A stretch of 64,000 nt of DNA from Trichomonas vaginalis G3 (GCF_026262505.1 NC_067205.1:26676556-26740555); one strand, 5' to 3'; shown: positions 10,666 through 20,108, counted from the first letter of the stretch. Notes: generated from the sequence alone by a model not told the origin. Program-made: numbers and translations.

Positions 10666-11193
10666 ATGGCGGTGGCAGATGTGAAGTTAAATTCACCAAC
10701 TCAAACAAACAGTCAAAGTGTTATTGTCAATGTCAAAGACAGAGATTTGAAGTGGGGAAACCATACGAAGACGAAGATGGTATACAATTGTTCTGTAAAA
10801 GAACCAACATATCCTGAAGTTAGCAGAGACTTAAGTTCTGTTGCAGATATTCGAAACGACTACCAACAACTGAAAGACAAACTTCAACTCAGGAGAAGAT
10901 TTGTCAAGCTTTAAGTATAATGTTAAACTTGGTCGAACACAACCCTGTAAAAGTGAACTCATATTCATTGCACCTCATGAAGTTTTGAAAGAACTATTGA
11001 AACTTTTGAAGAGGCAGACGATATAAACATCAAAGAAATAGAACCCGACATTAGTTGCTGTGGTGTTTCATATAATGTCATTGACAAGATATACGTTATG
11101 AAAGGAGGTGAAACGTTGAACTTAAAATATAGTTTCCCAGACGTTATAAAAATATTTGACGACCACAACATTTCATTAAAATTTATTTGCTAA
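10666..11193 (+). pseudogene. relic of a Maverick gene, counterpart of 49703-50320 in Maverick B
   Basis: Coding sequence whose C-terminal part contains PDISCCG and KIYVMKGGETLNLKYSFPDV, matching PEIECCG and the GTTGVEFKYKYSNE segment of the 205-residue protein of Maverick B at the same relative place. The N-terminal half is Asn/Ser/Thr-rich in both. Function is unknown. A shared cysteine pair followed by beta-strand-like sequence is the main visible feature. This copy is broken. Confidence 0.6.
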
Positions 11194-11313
11194 GTAAATG
11201 GCAGAAGACATAATGGTTTATACTATTACGACTAAAAACCCTGAGTCATATAATTCTATAAAACAAACTTACAAAGTCCTCAAGGACGATATTGTAAACT
11301 AACCTTAAACACA

Positions 11314-11940
11314 ATGACGACTAAAGCCTGTTTTGCTCTTTTGACACCAGAAGACTTTATTGTTGTGAATGGTAAAAAATACTCCTTTGAAGGATACTTA
11401 CTCAGATATCACCAACAGGTTTTGTTGACTTTTTAATACTTTAGGACGGGTGTAACATGTGCTGCAACTAGAGCAGGTTTCATTATGTTTGGATGTCCGA
11501 CTGAGTTACTATAAACGATATGAGCTATAATACAAAACTTATATCTGGTTTTTACTACCAACAGTTTCCTATAACAGGAAAAGGGTCATACAAGGAATGT
11601 CTATTCCATTGACATTAAGCACACCAATCTTATATATTGTTTCAAACTTAGGTTCAAAGTGTTATTCGAATGTCGACAGAAACTATTATGACCAAAAGAT
11701 ACTTATGCGTATAAACAATACTTTCTCTGCTGGTTTGCCTATTGTTCATTCGAATGCAGAATTTTCAACCTTAGTGAACTCAAACACTTTGGCAAGTATA
11801 ACGTTGACATTAGTTGACGCAAACTTTGTTCTGTAAAACTTTTATGTCCTATGTATTTGTCAATGACGGCAGAAAGTTTCGAATTGGAAGATGCAACTGG
11901 TGAAAGTATTGTTTACAAGAACAACTTCAACAACAAATAG
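11314..11940 (+). pseudogene. relic of a penton-like minor capsid gene (Maverick A)
   Basis: Coding remnants related to the gene at 48664-49440 in Maverick B. The clearest shared segment is NTLASITLTLVDANF here and HNLKDMQFRLVDFQGEP in B, a strand pattern seen near the C-terminus of single-jelly-roll (penton-like) capsid proteins of Polintons and relatives. In the family this protein closes the fivefold vertices. This copy is broken. A 34-residue open frame at 11198-11302 just upstream may be part of the same debris. Assignment to the penton family is inference. Confidence 0.5.
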
Positions 11941-12006
11941 CTCAAGAACAAAAATGCAACAACAAAGTCAAGAATAAAAAAATAATATTTTTTTTATTTT
12001 ATAAAA

Positions 12007-13232
12007 ATGTACAGAATAGATGTTCAGATTTTTATGACTTCCAAGCATTCAGAAATATGTGTCCATTTAGAGACTATAACAAAGCAGTCGAGAATTTGAA
12101 ACGTTTAGTCATTTATGTTGACTCTGCCCGAATGTTATGTCATGAAAGAATGGGATGTTGTCTTTAACAAACCAAGAGCAACAATAGTGTCTGAACAAGA
12201 ATGTAGACAGAAACTTAAGAAAATAAAAGTCGTACAAGTTGGCATGAAGATGTTAGATGCTTGGATATCTTATTGTCAAAACTTGAAGATTTTCAGTTCG
12301 AGGTATAAAGTTCTATACACCTTCTCCAAACTTCTATTCTATCTTCACTGGATATAAATACGAACAAGTAGAATGGAAAGAAATATTATAGAAGCTTGGT
12401 TAGACATGTCAAAGAAATTATATGCAATGGAAACGAAAAGGTTTATGAGTATATCTTATGTTGGTTTGCAAATATCTTACAACATCCAAGTGCTAAAAAT
12501 GAAACTGCTCTCATTATAATTGGAAAACAAGGAACAGGTAAGAATACTTTCTTTACAGATATCTTATGCAACTATTAGAAGGTTATTCGAACCCTAATAT
12601 GACAAACTTAGAAAACATCTGTGGCAAGTTTAACTCCTCAATAGAGAATATGAAACTTATAGTTTGCAATGAACTTCAAAGTATAGATACAACAAAAGTT
12701 TGAACTCAGATGCTTTGAAGAGTCTTATAACAGACAAAGTTGGAGTTGTTGAAAGAAAGTATAAAGACCAAAGAGTTTGTGAAAATGTTTGCAAACTTCA
12801 TTATGGTTTCAAACAATGCTGTTCCGATGAAGTTAGAAAGTTCTGACAGAAGATATGTAGTTGTCAGAACGTCAGAGCTCATATGCAAGATACAGAATAT
12901 TTTGACGACTTAGCAGAAACTTTGACATCTGACTTTTTACAACCACTTGTTCTCATATTTCATGACATTAGATATTTCTAAGTTCAATCCAAGACAAATT
13001 CACATACCGAAGAGAGACAAACATTGTTAAAGCAAACAAGAGTGTATATGAACTGTTCATAGATGAAACTGACTTTGTGTCATTAGATGAAAGGTCATTG
13101 TACGATTCGTATAAACAATATTGTCAAGAATATGGTTATATGACAGCTTCTAAACGAACATTCTTGGCAAATGTCAAAAGTCTTTTAGATGTTCAGAATG
13201 GTGTATATACAAAGAAAAATTTTTCTGAGTAA
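12007..13232 (+). pseudogene. relic of a D5/SF3-like helicase gene
   Basis: Coding remnants about 1.2 kb long with a clear P-loop, ALIIIGKQGTGKNTF. Downstream come an acidic/Asn patch (MKLIVCNELQS) and a segment ending in LITDKVGVVERKYK, the order seen in superfamily-3 helicases of the poxvirus D5/virophage type (DUF5906-like). In such viruses a hexameric primase-helicase opens the replication fork. The final portion (YDSYKQYCQEYGYMTASKR) resembles the winged-helix tail of these proteins. The copy is broken. Polintons usually rely on protein-primed polymerase B, and no polymerase is visible in Maverick A, so this remnant matters for its replication history. Confidence 0.65.
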
Positions 13233-13271
13233 ATTTTTTTAAAAAAATATTTTTTTATCCGATAGAAAAAG

Positions 13272-13691
13272 ATGGCAAAATTCATCTCAGTAAACAAGTA
13301 CATGTCAGGACTTAAAGAAGAACTAGACCCATTCACATATTTGAATGTTTACTTCTACCATTTTGAAAAGTCTTCATTCAGCAAAGTTTGGAACATCGAA
13401 CCAGTTAAGTTTGCTATTGTGACTAAAAATGGTGCAACTTTTGAAGACTTAGACATAGAAGGTTTGTTAACAGTCAAAGAAAGTTTTGACAGAAGGTTCT
13501 CAAACCTTAAAGAAGGCAAAGCATACAAACTTGTTATACCTTATGAACCAAAGAAAGCAGACGACTATGAATATTATGAGTCTAAAGTTGTAGAAGTTCA
13601 AGGTAAATTGGGTAAAAAGATTTTAGAGTCTAAGCCAGTGTTTACTCCTAAAGAGGAAGAGAACATTGACATTGACCCAGAAATGTTCTAA
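13272..13691 (+). CDS. small acidic-tailed protein, possible ssDNA-binding protein (Maverick A)
   Basis: A 139-residue protein with a beta-rich body and an acidic C-terminus ending IDIDPEMF. Maverick B has a 157-residue protein (40841-41314) with a similar body pattern and an acidic tail ending IDPEAI, placed next to its DNA polymerase. An acidic tail ending in an aromatic or hydrophobic residue is characteristic of phage and bacterial ssDNA-binding proteins. Here the gene follows the helicase relic, which also fits replication. That role is inference; no OB-fold motif can be proved by eye. TTTTTTATCCGA lies about 10 nt before the ATG. Confidence 0.5.
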   Translation: MAKFISVNKYMSGLKEELDPFTYLNVYFYHFEKSSFSKVWNIEPVKFAIVTKNGATFEDLDIEGLLTVKESFDRRFSNLKEGKAYKLVIPYEPKKADDYEYYESKVVEVQGKLGKKILESKPVFTPKEEENIDIDPEMF

Positions 13692-13707
13692 AAATAAAAT
13701 TTTATTT

Positions 13708-14160
13708 TTACATGTCAAATTTCTTTTTCTCTGGAACTGGCTCTGGTTCTTTCTTCTCTTCTTCTACTTTCTTTTCTTTCTTTTCTTTCTTCTTCTTTTC
13801 TGGTGGAGTTATGTCAAATTTGGCGCAACTATATTTATGTAAAAGTTCTTTGTCCTTTAATAGCTCATCTATTCTGTTTTCTATTTCATCTTCAAGAACA
13901 GCGCATGTGTCTTCTTTGCATTCTAAGAACTTTTGTTGGACTTCATCTTTCCAATCGGTGTCATCTCTGTCAACAAGTCTGTCATTGACAAATTTTAAGA
14001 CTGCTCTGCTTAATGTTTTATGGTTCTTGTCATATTCCCAGAAACAGAACTTTAGAACAAATTCACCTTTCTTGTTTACACTATGTAAGATTTTATGGTC
14101 GACAGATGTTTTGCTGTCAAAAAGTTTGTCTCGAATATAGATAGCGAAATCGCTAGACAT
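13708..14160 (-). CDS. Maverick A hypothetical protein with Lys/Glu-rich tail
   Basis: A 150-residue protein with a charged globular N-terminal two thirds (about residues 1-115, Trp and Asp rich in the middle) and a low-complexity Lys/Glu/Pro tail (about 116-150) ending FDM. It is divergently arranged with the packaging ATPase gene, sharing a 35-bp upstream region (14161-14195) containing TTTTTATC on its strand. No domain is recognised and no clear counterpart is seen in Maverick B. The plus-strand frame over the same bases is a shadow. Confidence 0.55.
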   Translation of the reverse strand: MSSDFAIYIRDKLFDSKTSVDHKILHSVNKKGEFVLKFCFWEYDKNHKTLSRAVLKFVNDRLVDRDDTDWKDEVQQKFLECKEDTCAVLEDEIENRIDELLKDKELLHKYSCAKFDITPPEKKKKEKKEKKVEEEKKEPEPVPEKKKFDM

Positions 14161-14195
14161 TTTCTAAAGATAAAAATTTTAATTTTTCTAAAAAT

Positions 14196-15071
14196 ATGTT
14201 AGAAAAAAAGTTTGCTGACATTGACAAGAAATTTGAGAATGTTTTAAACAAGAACAAGAGGAAGTTAGAAAATGCTCAGATAAAGCCTATACATGACAAG
14301 TTCTTATTTGCTCAGAATGGTATAACAGGTCTAATTGCACCACCTGGGTCGGGTAAGACTTTCACTTATCTTAAAATGGCTGCACAACAACAAGAACTAG
14401 ATGAGAAGAACCCATTCTATGAGTTAGTTGTTATTTGTAGTACTTCTGGTCAATTTGACCAAACCGTCAATTCGTTCAAAGATATTATAAAGAAGTCTAA
14501 GTTAGTATGTATAAAGGATACTGAGTTGTTAGATTGGATAAAGAAGTACCAAAGAAGAGTTTTGAAGTATAATGCTATAAATGAGTATATAAATTCGAAG
14601 TTTAAAGACCCAAATGAGGAAATGCAGAGAATATTAGAGAAGAAACACTTCAGAAACAAACAGAAAGAGATAGAATACATTTCGAAGAAATTGCAATCTT
14701 ACGATTGGAAGACTTACCCTCATAGATGTCTTCTTATTTTAGATGACTTTGCTTCTCATCCTTTGTTAAAGAACAGAGAACAAGATATGTGTCGAATTCT
14801 TAAGAAGCTCAGACACTTTAACATCTCAGTTGTCATTTGTGTACAGACAGCAAAGAGTTTAAGTAAGGATGTTAAAAGAATACTTACTGACATTATACTT
14901 TTCCCCGGATTGTCCGAAGACGATTTCATGGAACTTATGAAAGAGTCCATGGCAGGTAAGTTTGACAGATATGAACTCTGGGAGAAGTATAAAGTCATAC
15001 AAGACCCTCATACTTCTTTCAGAATTCATATCTACGCAAACAAAGTTCAAATTGTAAAAAGTCAAGCGTAA
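14196..15071 (+). CDS. packaging ATPase, FtsK/HerA-like (Maverick A)
   Basis: A 291-residue P-loop ATPase, the usual size for Polinton A32-like packaging enzymes. Walker A is GLIAPPGSGKT near residue 45, Walker B is CLLILDDFA near residue 187, and a polar sensor-like stretch (SVVICVQTAKSL) follows. Maverick B has a full-length relative (50735-51628) with GSGKTFNLIR and LLVCDDFAG. In the family this motor drives DNA into preformed capsids. It reads divergently from the 150-residue gene. It looks whole. Confidence 0.85.
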   Translation: MLEKKFADIDKKFENVLNKNKRKLENAQIKPIHDKFLFAQNGITGLIAPPGSGKTFTYLKMAAQQQELDEKNPFYELVVICSTSGQFDQTVNSFKDIIKKSKLVCIKDTELLDWIKKYQRRVLKYNAINEYINSKFKDPNEEMQRILEKKHFRNKQKEIEYISKKLQSYDWKTYPHRCLLILDDFASHPLLKNREQDMCRILKKLRHFNISVVICVQTAKSLSKDVKRILTDIILFPGLSEDDFMELMKESMAGKFDRYELWEKYKVIQDPHTSFRIHIYANKVQIVKSQA

Positions 15072-15086
15072 AAATAAAGAGTGCAT

Positions 15087-15998
15087 TTACCCTACTTGTT
15101 TGAAGTTGTCAAAATACTCTGTTATTTTTTCTTTCAGTAGCGGTAAGTCTTCTTTGAAGGTAAGTATTGTACAACCTTTCATATCATAGTGTGTTTGAGG
15201 TAACGTATCTTGAACTATTTGTTTCACATCTTCATTCGGTGTCATTGAAATCGGTAAGTTTTCGCGATAGAACCAATTTCTGTCAGATTTGTAAATCTTA
15301 GCAAGGTCGTAAAAGCTTTTGTTGTTTCTTCTGACTAAATGCAACATAACCATATCTTTATCTTCTTCATTTTCCATCTCTTCAGTATAAATCATATACT
15401 TATAGTTCTTTTCCTTTCCTTTTGGTACCGAACGTGGTATTCTTTTCTGAATGCTTTTGTCTTTTGCTTCAAGCTTGTTTTCCATCTCTTCACGTTCTTG
15501 TCTATGAATTTCGTCAAGAAGTCTGTAAATATACCAAGCATAACGAGGCGAAGCCCACATTGCAACAGCATTTACAAGAAGTCTATGTACATAATATCCT
15601 CTCAAACCGTTTGGCAATTTTTCACGATTTTCATAGAGTTTTGGCGACTGAGGTTTTTTACTTACTCGCTGTTCTTCACTGTTTTCATAGAGTTTTGGCG
15701 ACTGAGGTTTTTTACTTACTCGCTGTTCTTCACTGTTTTCAGAAAAAAGTATGTCTCGCTGTACTTCGCTCAAAAGTTCTTGTGTGCTTTGGTTCCTAAA
15801 CCAGTCTTGTGGTTTCTTAGTATCTGGAGCAAAACATGCTGTCAAAATACTTTGCATTTGGTACATATCGTCTTTGACCGAACGAATGAGACGGAGTTGT
15901 TTGTTAAACTGAACCCACTCATATTCTTCACTTATAGCTTCATGGACTATAACTGTTGTTGTGTTCTCTGTTGTTGACATATCTGTCTTTACATACAA
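15087..15998 (-). CDS. KilA-N/BRO-like protein (Maverick A)
   Basis: A 303-residue protein with a KilA-N-type DNA-binding region (about residues 60-165): KPQDWFRNQSTQELL and GYYVHRLLVNAVAMWASPRYAWYIYRLLDE, where RNQST and the WASP-like helix are hallmarks. An 18-residue unit (SEEQRVSKKPQSPKLYEN) occurs twice in tandem inside this region, a 54-bp DNA duplication near 15628-15740. The C-terminal half (KSIQKRIPRSVPKGKEKNYKYMIYT...) resembles the variable domain of BRO-like proteins of DNA viruses. The first ATG (15998) may be replaced by the one at MSTTENT a few codons on. A counterpart in Maverick B (41660-42399) is broken. Likely a DNA-binding accessory protein; role unknown. Confidence 0.7.
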   Translation of the reverse strand: MYVKTDMSTTENTTTVIVHEAISEEYEWVQFNKQLRLIRSVKDDMYQMQSILTACFAPDTKKPQDWFRNQSTQELLSEVQRDILFSENSEEQRVSKKPQSPKLYENSEEQRVSKKPQSPKLYENREKLPNGLRGYYVHRLLVNAVAMWASPRYAWYIYRLLDEIHRQEREEMENKLEAKDKSIQKRIPRSVPKGKEKNYKYMIYTEEMENEEDKDMVMLHLVRRNNKSFYDLAKIYKSDRNWFYRENLPISMTPNEDVKQIVQDTLPQTHYDMKGCTILTFKEDLPLLKEKITEYFDNFKQVG

Positions 15999-16068
15999 AA
16001 TAAAAAAATAAATAAAAATAAAATTAGCGTTATTTTCTATCTTTCACAAAAGACCAAAAATAAACGCT
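15999..16068. promoter_or_regulatory. A/T-rich upstream region of the KilA-N gene
   Basis: On the minus strand this holds TTTTATTTTTATTTATTTTT and then TTTTGTATGTAAAGA before the start codon. The same two-part sequence precedes the GIY-YIG-like gene (16681-16740), the CxxC gene (18710-18755) and their Maverick B counterparts, so it is a shared promoter-like block of this gene family. Confidence 0.5.
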
Positions 16069-16680
16069 TTACATGTATTTTTCAGCAACTTCGTCAAATA
16101 ATTTTATAGCTTTATCTATCTCATCTACTTCAAACGTTTCTTTACCTTTCGTGGGAGCACCATACATTTTCTCAAACTTTTCAAGTAGTTCTGTTTCTGC
16201 AGCTCTCATATCATTAACAAACACAACCTTGACTCTATTGACTGTACTGTCATATCTTAGAGTTATATTATATGTCCTTCCTATCTTATATCTTTTTGTA
16301 TTGAAGTCCTTCGGTTTCTGAACGATGTAAAGTAAGCCTTCACTGCAACGTTCCGTATCGAATGAACCATATGTTATGAAGTTATATCCAACAACTGGGT
16401 CTAACCATAACAAAACTATTGGTATAAGACTTTTGTCAATGAGATATGCTGTAGTTCCATAGAATCTTACCGATATTATAAGCTCAGGATTTCTTGTCAA
16501 AATTTTCTGAGTAGAAGCAATTCTAACCCAGTCCTTCGGTCTCTTTCCAGATGGAGATAAAATGTCTGACAAAGAATATTTGTTGTATTTCTTTGAGTAT
16601 CTTACGTTTAAATCACCTATTCTAACCAATTTGGTGTCATTGTCTATCTTTCTAACTGTTTCAAACTCATTGTTTGACAT
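16069..16680 (-). CDS. KilA-N protein with C-terminal GIY-YIG-like (T5orf172-type) domain
   Basis: About 203 residues from the start at 16680 (MSNNEFETV); upstream in-frame ATGs lie in the conserved promoter-like block and are less likely. N-terminal part (about residues 1-85) is KilA-N-like: RPKDWVRIASTQKIL. The C-terminal part (about 105-200) has LLYIVQKPKDFNTKRYKIGRT, then NITLRYDS and an EKFEK helix, the order found in T5orf172/MUG113 GIY-YIG-related nuclease domains that pair with KilA-N in virus proteins. The product may therefore be a sequence-specific nuclease or a decayed one; catalysis is not proved. Maverick B has a very similar copy at 42530-43153, broken. Confidence 0.7.
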   Translation of the reverse strand: MSNNEFETVRKIDNDTKLVRIGDLNVRYSKKYNKYSLSDILSPSGKRPKDWVRIASTQKILTRNPELIISVRFYGTTAYLIDKSLIPIVLLWLDPVVGYNFITYGSFDTERCSEGLLYIVQKPKDFNTKRYKIGRTYNITLRYDSTVNRVKVVFVNDMRAAETELLEKFEKMYGAPTKGKETFEVDEIDKAIKLFDEVAEKYM

Positions 16681-16839
16681 TTCTGTCTTTACATACAAAA
16701 TAAAAAAAATAAATAAAAATAAAACTAACTTTATTTTTTCTATCTTAAGGAAATTCATGAATTTCATACGGAATCTCTTCTCTCGGTTTTCCGAGGGAAG
16801 CAAGCATATGCCCTAAAAATTATTTTACTCAGAATTTTG

Positions 16840-16855
16840 TTGCTGAATTCAGCAA
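16840..16855. repeat. 16-bp perfect palindrome
   Basis: TTGCTGAATTCAGCAA, next to an AAAAATAATGTTTAGGG motif that recurs before most AGATCT palindromes of Maverick A. Related sequence ends the small frame at 19813-19980, so repeat and coding end overlap. Confidence 0.5.
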
Positions 16856-16859
16856 AAAT

Positions 16860-17770
16860 AATGTTTAGGGTAGAAGGTTAGATCTAACCTGTTTTCTAAC
16901 CTCTTTTCTCACCTCATGAATTTTCATGATTTCATCGTACATGTTTTGTCAAGACTTCTTCGTACATGTTTTGTCAAGACTTCTTCGTAATGAGCGTAAA
17001 TCAGACAAAAATAATGTTTAGGTGAAGTGGTGAGATCTCACCTGTTTTCTCACCTGTTTTCTCACCTCTTGAATTTTCATGAATTTCCTTAAGATAGAAA
17101 AAATAAAGTTAGTTTTATTTTATTTATTCTTCATTTTTTTGTATTTGACGAGAATGTCGGGTAGAAGGTTAGATCTAACCTGTTTTCTCACCTGTTTTCT
17201 AACCTCATGTTTTGTCGAAACTTCTTCGTAAATGTTTTGTCAAGACTTCTTCGTAAATGTTTTGTCAAGACTTCTTCGTAAATGTTTTGTCAAGACTTCT
17301 TCGTAAATGTTTTGTCAAGACTTCTTCGTAATGAGCGTAAATCAGACAAAAATAATGTTTAGGGTAGAAGGTTAGATCTAACCTGTTTTCTAACCTCTTT
17401 TCTCACCTCATGAATTTTCATGATTTCATCGTACATGTTTTGTCAAGACTTCTTCGTAAATGTTTTGTCAAACATGAACGTAAATGTTTTGTCAAGACTT
17501 CTTCGTAATGAGCGTAAATCAGACAAAAATAATGTTTAGGGTAGAAGGTTAGATCTAACCTGTTTTCTAACCTCTTTTCTCACCTCATGAATTTTCATGA
17601 TTTCATCGTACATGTTTTGTCAAGACTTCTTCGTAAATGTTTTGTCAAGACTTCTTCGTAAATGTTTTGTCAAGACTTCTTCGTAATGAGCGTAAATCAG
17701 ACAAAAATAATGTTTAGGGTAGAAGGTTAGATCTAACCTGTTTTCTCACCCGTTTTCTCACCTGTTTTTT
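16860..17770 (+). repeat. repeat block: AGATCT palindromes and 24-bp tandem units
   Basis: Some 900 bp without a gene. It contains six GATC-centred palindromes (16875-16890, 17029-17042, 17166-17181, 17369-17384, 17546-17561, 17724-17739), mostly AGGTTAGATCTAACCT, each followed by half-site reiterations such as TTTTCTAACCTCTTTTCTCA. Between them run tandem copies of a roughly 24-bp unit, TTTTGTCAAGACTTCTTCGT. The block faces an inverted block at 18775-19330 on the other side of the CxxC gene. Confidence 0.85.
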
Positions 17771-18709
17771 TCACAAGCGTTTTACATGGTAAACGTTATG
17801 AATTCGTGAGACTTTAAACAGTTTTGTAGCTTCTATTTCTTCTTTTAGTATGTCAAAAGTTTTAACGATACCGAAAGTTTCTTTATACTTCATCTTGACG
17901 TCAGATAGAAGGAAATCGTCAGCAGTTGGATAGTTTTTGTTCAGAAATTCTAACATGTCCATTTTATTTTCTACCGGCTTCTCTGCTTCTTTCTTTAAGT
18001 CTGCATAGTCGTTTCGCATACGTTCTATCTCTTTGACGGAGTAGTTATATTTCCTCATTGCTGCTTTACATTTAGAACATTGCGGGTTCATTTTTGCGTT
18101 ATATTCTGAAACCTTACCTGCTAAAACAACTAAGGCGTCAATGGTTTTCTTTAACTCAAAAGCTGCTGGTTTTATCTGTTCATTCCATACTTTACCTCTT
18201 CTATCTTCATCTCTTATCTGCCATACACATTCTGCAACTAACGAAACAAAGTTGTCGTAGGTCTTAAATTCTTCAGATTTATATATGTCAGAAACATTCT
18301 TATATACCATGTCGCAATCTTTGTCCATAACTTTATGGTTGCAATGAAAACCAAGGAATTCATAATTTACCTTTCGTATGAACTTCTTTATTTCTACTGA
18401 GTCAGTTGGTTTGACTTCAATTTCGTCAAATTCGGGAATAGTGAGTTTTTGTTGTTGGATTTCAGGTAGTTTAGGCAAATGGTCAATAATGTCCTGCATT
18501 TCATAAAGATATTCTTCATTTTCTTCATCTTTCACACTACAGTCTAAATTACTTGTTAAAAGTTCTTGCTTTATCTTCTGGATTTTTGTTTCAAAAGTAT
18601 ATGAAGAAGGAATAAAGCTTTTCATCTCTACCAACATAGATGTTGGATTCATGACTAGCGAGTTTGGTGCTGTTGTTTGAATTGTTGTTGTGCCGATTGT
18701 TGAAATCAT
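17771..18709 (-). CDS. CxxC-containing accessory protein (Maverick A)
   Basis: A 312-residue protein of unknown function. The N-terminus is Thr/Ile-rich; the middle is charged and helical; a CSKC pair at about residue 214, with an earlier HCNHK and a Cys near 130, may bind zinc. After it comes a coiled-coil segment (YSVKEIERMRNDYADLKKE). The last 40 residues are basic. Maverick B has a close relative at 43302-44251, broken, in the same order after the two KilA-N genes. In both elements the gene is framed by inverted blocks with GATC-centred palindromes, and its stop lies in the conserved CACAAGCGTTTTACATG sequence. It may act with its KilA-N neighbours, which is inference. Confidence 0.6.
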   Translation of the reverse strand: MISTIGTTTIQTTAPNSLVMNPTSMLVEMKSFIPSSYTFETKIQKIKQELLTSNLDCSVKDEENEEYLYEMQDIIDHLPKLPEIQQQKLTIPEFDEIEVKPTDSVEIKKFIRKVNYEFLGFHCNHKVMDKDCDMVYKNVSDIYKSEEFKTYDNFVSLVAECVWQIRDEDRRGKVWNEQIKPAAFELKKTIDALVVLAGKVSEYNAKMNPQCSKCKAAMRKYNYSVKEIERMRNDYADLKKEAEKPVENKMDMLEFLNKNYPTADDFLLSDVKMKYKETFGIVKTFDILKEEIEATKLFKVSRIHNVYHVKRL

Positions 18710-18774
18710 ATCTTTACATACAAAATAAAAAAAATAAATAAAATAAAACTAACTTTATTTTTTATTTCGGGAAA

Positions 18775-19335
18775 ATTCATGAAAATTCAAGAGGGTAGAA
18801 ATGAGGGTAGAAAACAGGTTAGATCTAACCTCTTCACCTAAAATATATTTTTTGGTGTAAATTTCCTAAACTGACTGACTGACTGACGGCACAAAGTGGC
18901 ATAACGAAAACATTAATATATAAAATTCATGAAAATTCAAGAGGTTAGAAATGAGGTTAGAAAACAGGTTAGATCTAACCTTCTACCCTAAACATTATTT
19001 TTGTCTGATTTACGCTCATTACGATGAAGAAGTCTTGACAAAACATATACGAAGAAGTCTTGACAAAACATATACGTTCATGTTTGACAAATCATTTACG
19101 AAGAAGTCTTGACAAATCATTTACGAAGAAGTCTTGACAAAACATGTACGAAGAAGTTTTGACAAAACATATACGTTCATGTTTGACAAAACATATACGA
19201 AGAAGTCTTGACAAAACATATACGAAGAAGTTTTGACAAAACATGTACGATGAAATCATGAAAATTCAAGAGGGTGAAAAAACAGGTTAGAAAACAGGTG
19301 AGATCTAACCTTCTACCCTAAACATTCTCGTCAAA
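18775..19335 (-). repeat. inverted counterpart of the AGATCT/24-bp repeat block
   Basis: Palindromes at 18816-18831, 18966-18981 and 19296-19310 (the last imperfect), with half-site reiterations now on the other side. Tandem units here read ACGAAGAAGTCTTGACAAAA, the reverse complement of the units at 16938-17716. Together the two blocks make a large inverted repeat around the CxxC gene. Confidence 0.8.
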
Positions 19336-19338
19336 TAC

Positions 19339-19560
19339 AAAAAAATACAAAAAAATGACACTTTTTCATTAGATAACTGTTATTTTTTGACGAAGTGAAC
19401 ATTAACACTTCGTCAAAAAAATCCCTGAAATCATATCTTTTATACAAAAAAATACAAAAAAATGACACTTTTTCATTAGATAACTGTTATTTTTTGACGA
19501 AGTGAACATTAACACTTCGTCAAAAAAATCCCTGAAATCATATCTTTTATACAAAAAAAT
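19339..19560. repeat. 107-bp tandem repeat with a strong hairpin
   Basis: Two nearly identical copies. Each contains TTTTTTGACGAAGTG, eight loop bases and CACTTCGTCAAAAAA (19383-19420 and 19490-19527), a perfect 15-bp stem. Open frames across it are by-products. Confidence 0.75.
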
Positions 19561-19599
19561 ACAAAATAAAACTAATTTTATTTTTTCTATCTTAAGGAA

Positions 19600-19812
19600 A
19601 TTCATGAAAATTCAAGAGGTGAGAAAAGAGGTGAGAAAACAGGTTAGATCTAACCTCTTCACCTAAAATATATTTTTTGGTGTAAATTTCCTAAACTGAC
19701 TGACTGACTGACGGCACAAAGTGGCATAACGAAAACATTAATATATAAAATTCATGAAAATTCAAGAGGTTAGAAATGAGGTTAGAAAACGGGTGAGATC
19801 TAACCTTCTACC
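19600..19812. repeat. second copy of the palindrome-bearing repeat
   Basis: About 210 bp that repeat 18775-18985 in the same orientation, including the CTGACTGACTGACTGACGG stretch and two GATC-centred palindromes (19641-19656 and an imperfect one near 19793). It shows that this repeat block spreads within the element. Confidence 0.7.
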
Positions 19813-19980
19813 CTAAACATTATTTTTACTGAATTTAGCAACAAAATGAACGAGGTCAGGATGTATGTTGCTGAATTCATTCATAACACCCTTTGTAAGC
19901 TCATAAAATGCTTGTTTTGAGGTCGAGCCACATTTGGCTCCACCGTATTCTTTCAACCAAAACTCAAGAATTTCCCGCAT
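19813..19980 (-). CDS. small ORF between repeat blocks
   Basis: A 55-residue frame, too short for routine gene calling, starting MREILEFWLKEYGGAKCG and ending FVAKFSKNNV. The composition (Trp, Cys, charged helices) looks coding. Its last codons lie in the AATAATGTTTAG motif that abuts the AGATCT palindromes elsewhere, so the end of the frame may be contributed by the repeat. No family is recognised; it may be the 3' end of an older gene. Confidence 0.35.
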   Translation of the reverse strand: MREILEFWLKEYGGAKCGSTSKQAFYELTKGVMNEFSNIHPDLVHFVAKFSKNNV

Positions 19981-20092
19981 GAATTTTGTATAAAAAGCAA
20001 CCGCCGGAATTCAGACTGTTGCTATATTCTTCACAAAACATTTACGATGAAATTCATGAAAATTCATGAGGTTAGAAATGAGGTTAGAAAAC

Positions 20093-20108
20093 AGGTTAGA
20101 TCTAACCT
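20093..20108. repeat. AGATCT palindrome before the Pro-rich gene end
   Basis: AGGTTAGATCTAACCT followed by the TCTACCCTAAACATTATTTT motif that accompanies this palindrome throughout Maverick A. Confidence 0.8.

Noticed and set aside
13712-14140. 142-residue plus-strand Ser/Phe-rich frame
   Set aside because: Antisense of the Lys/Glu-rich gene 13708-14160.
15339-15977. 212-residue plus-strand frame rich in Phe
   Set aside because: Antisense shadow of the KilA-N gene.
19402-19605. 67-residue minus-strand frame
   Set aside because: Runs through two copies of the 107-bp tandem repeat; the repeated peptide mirrors the DNA repeat.
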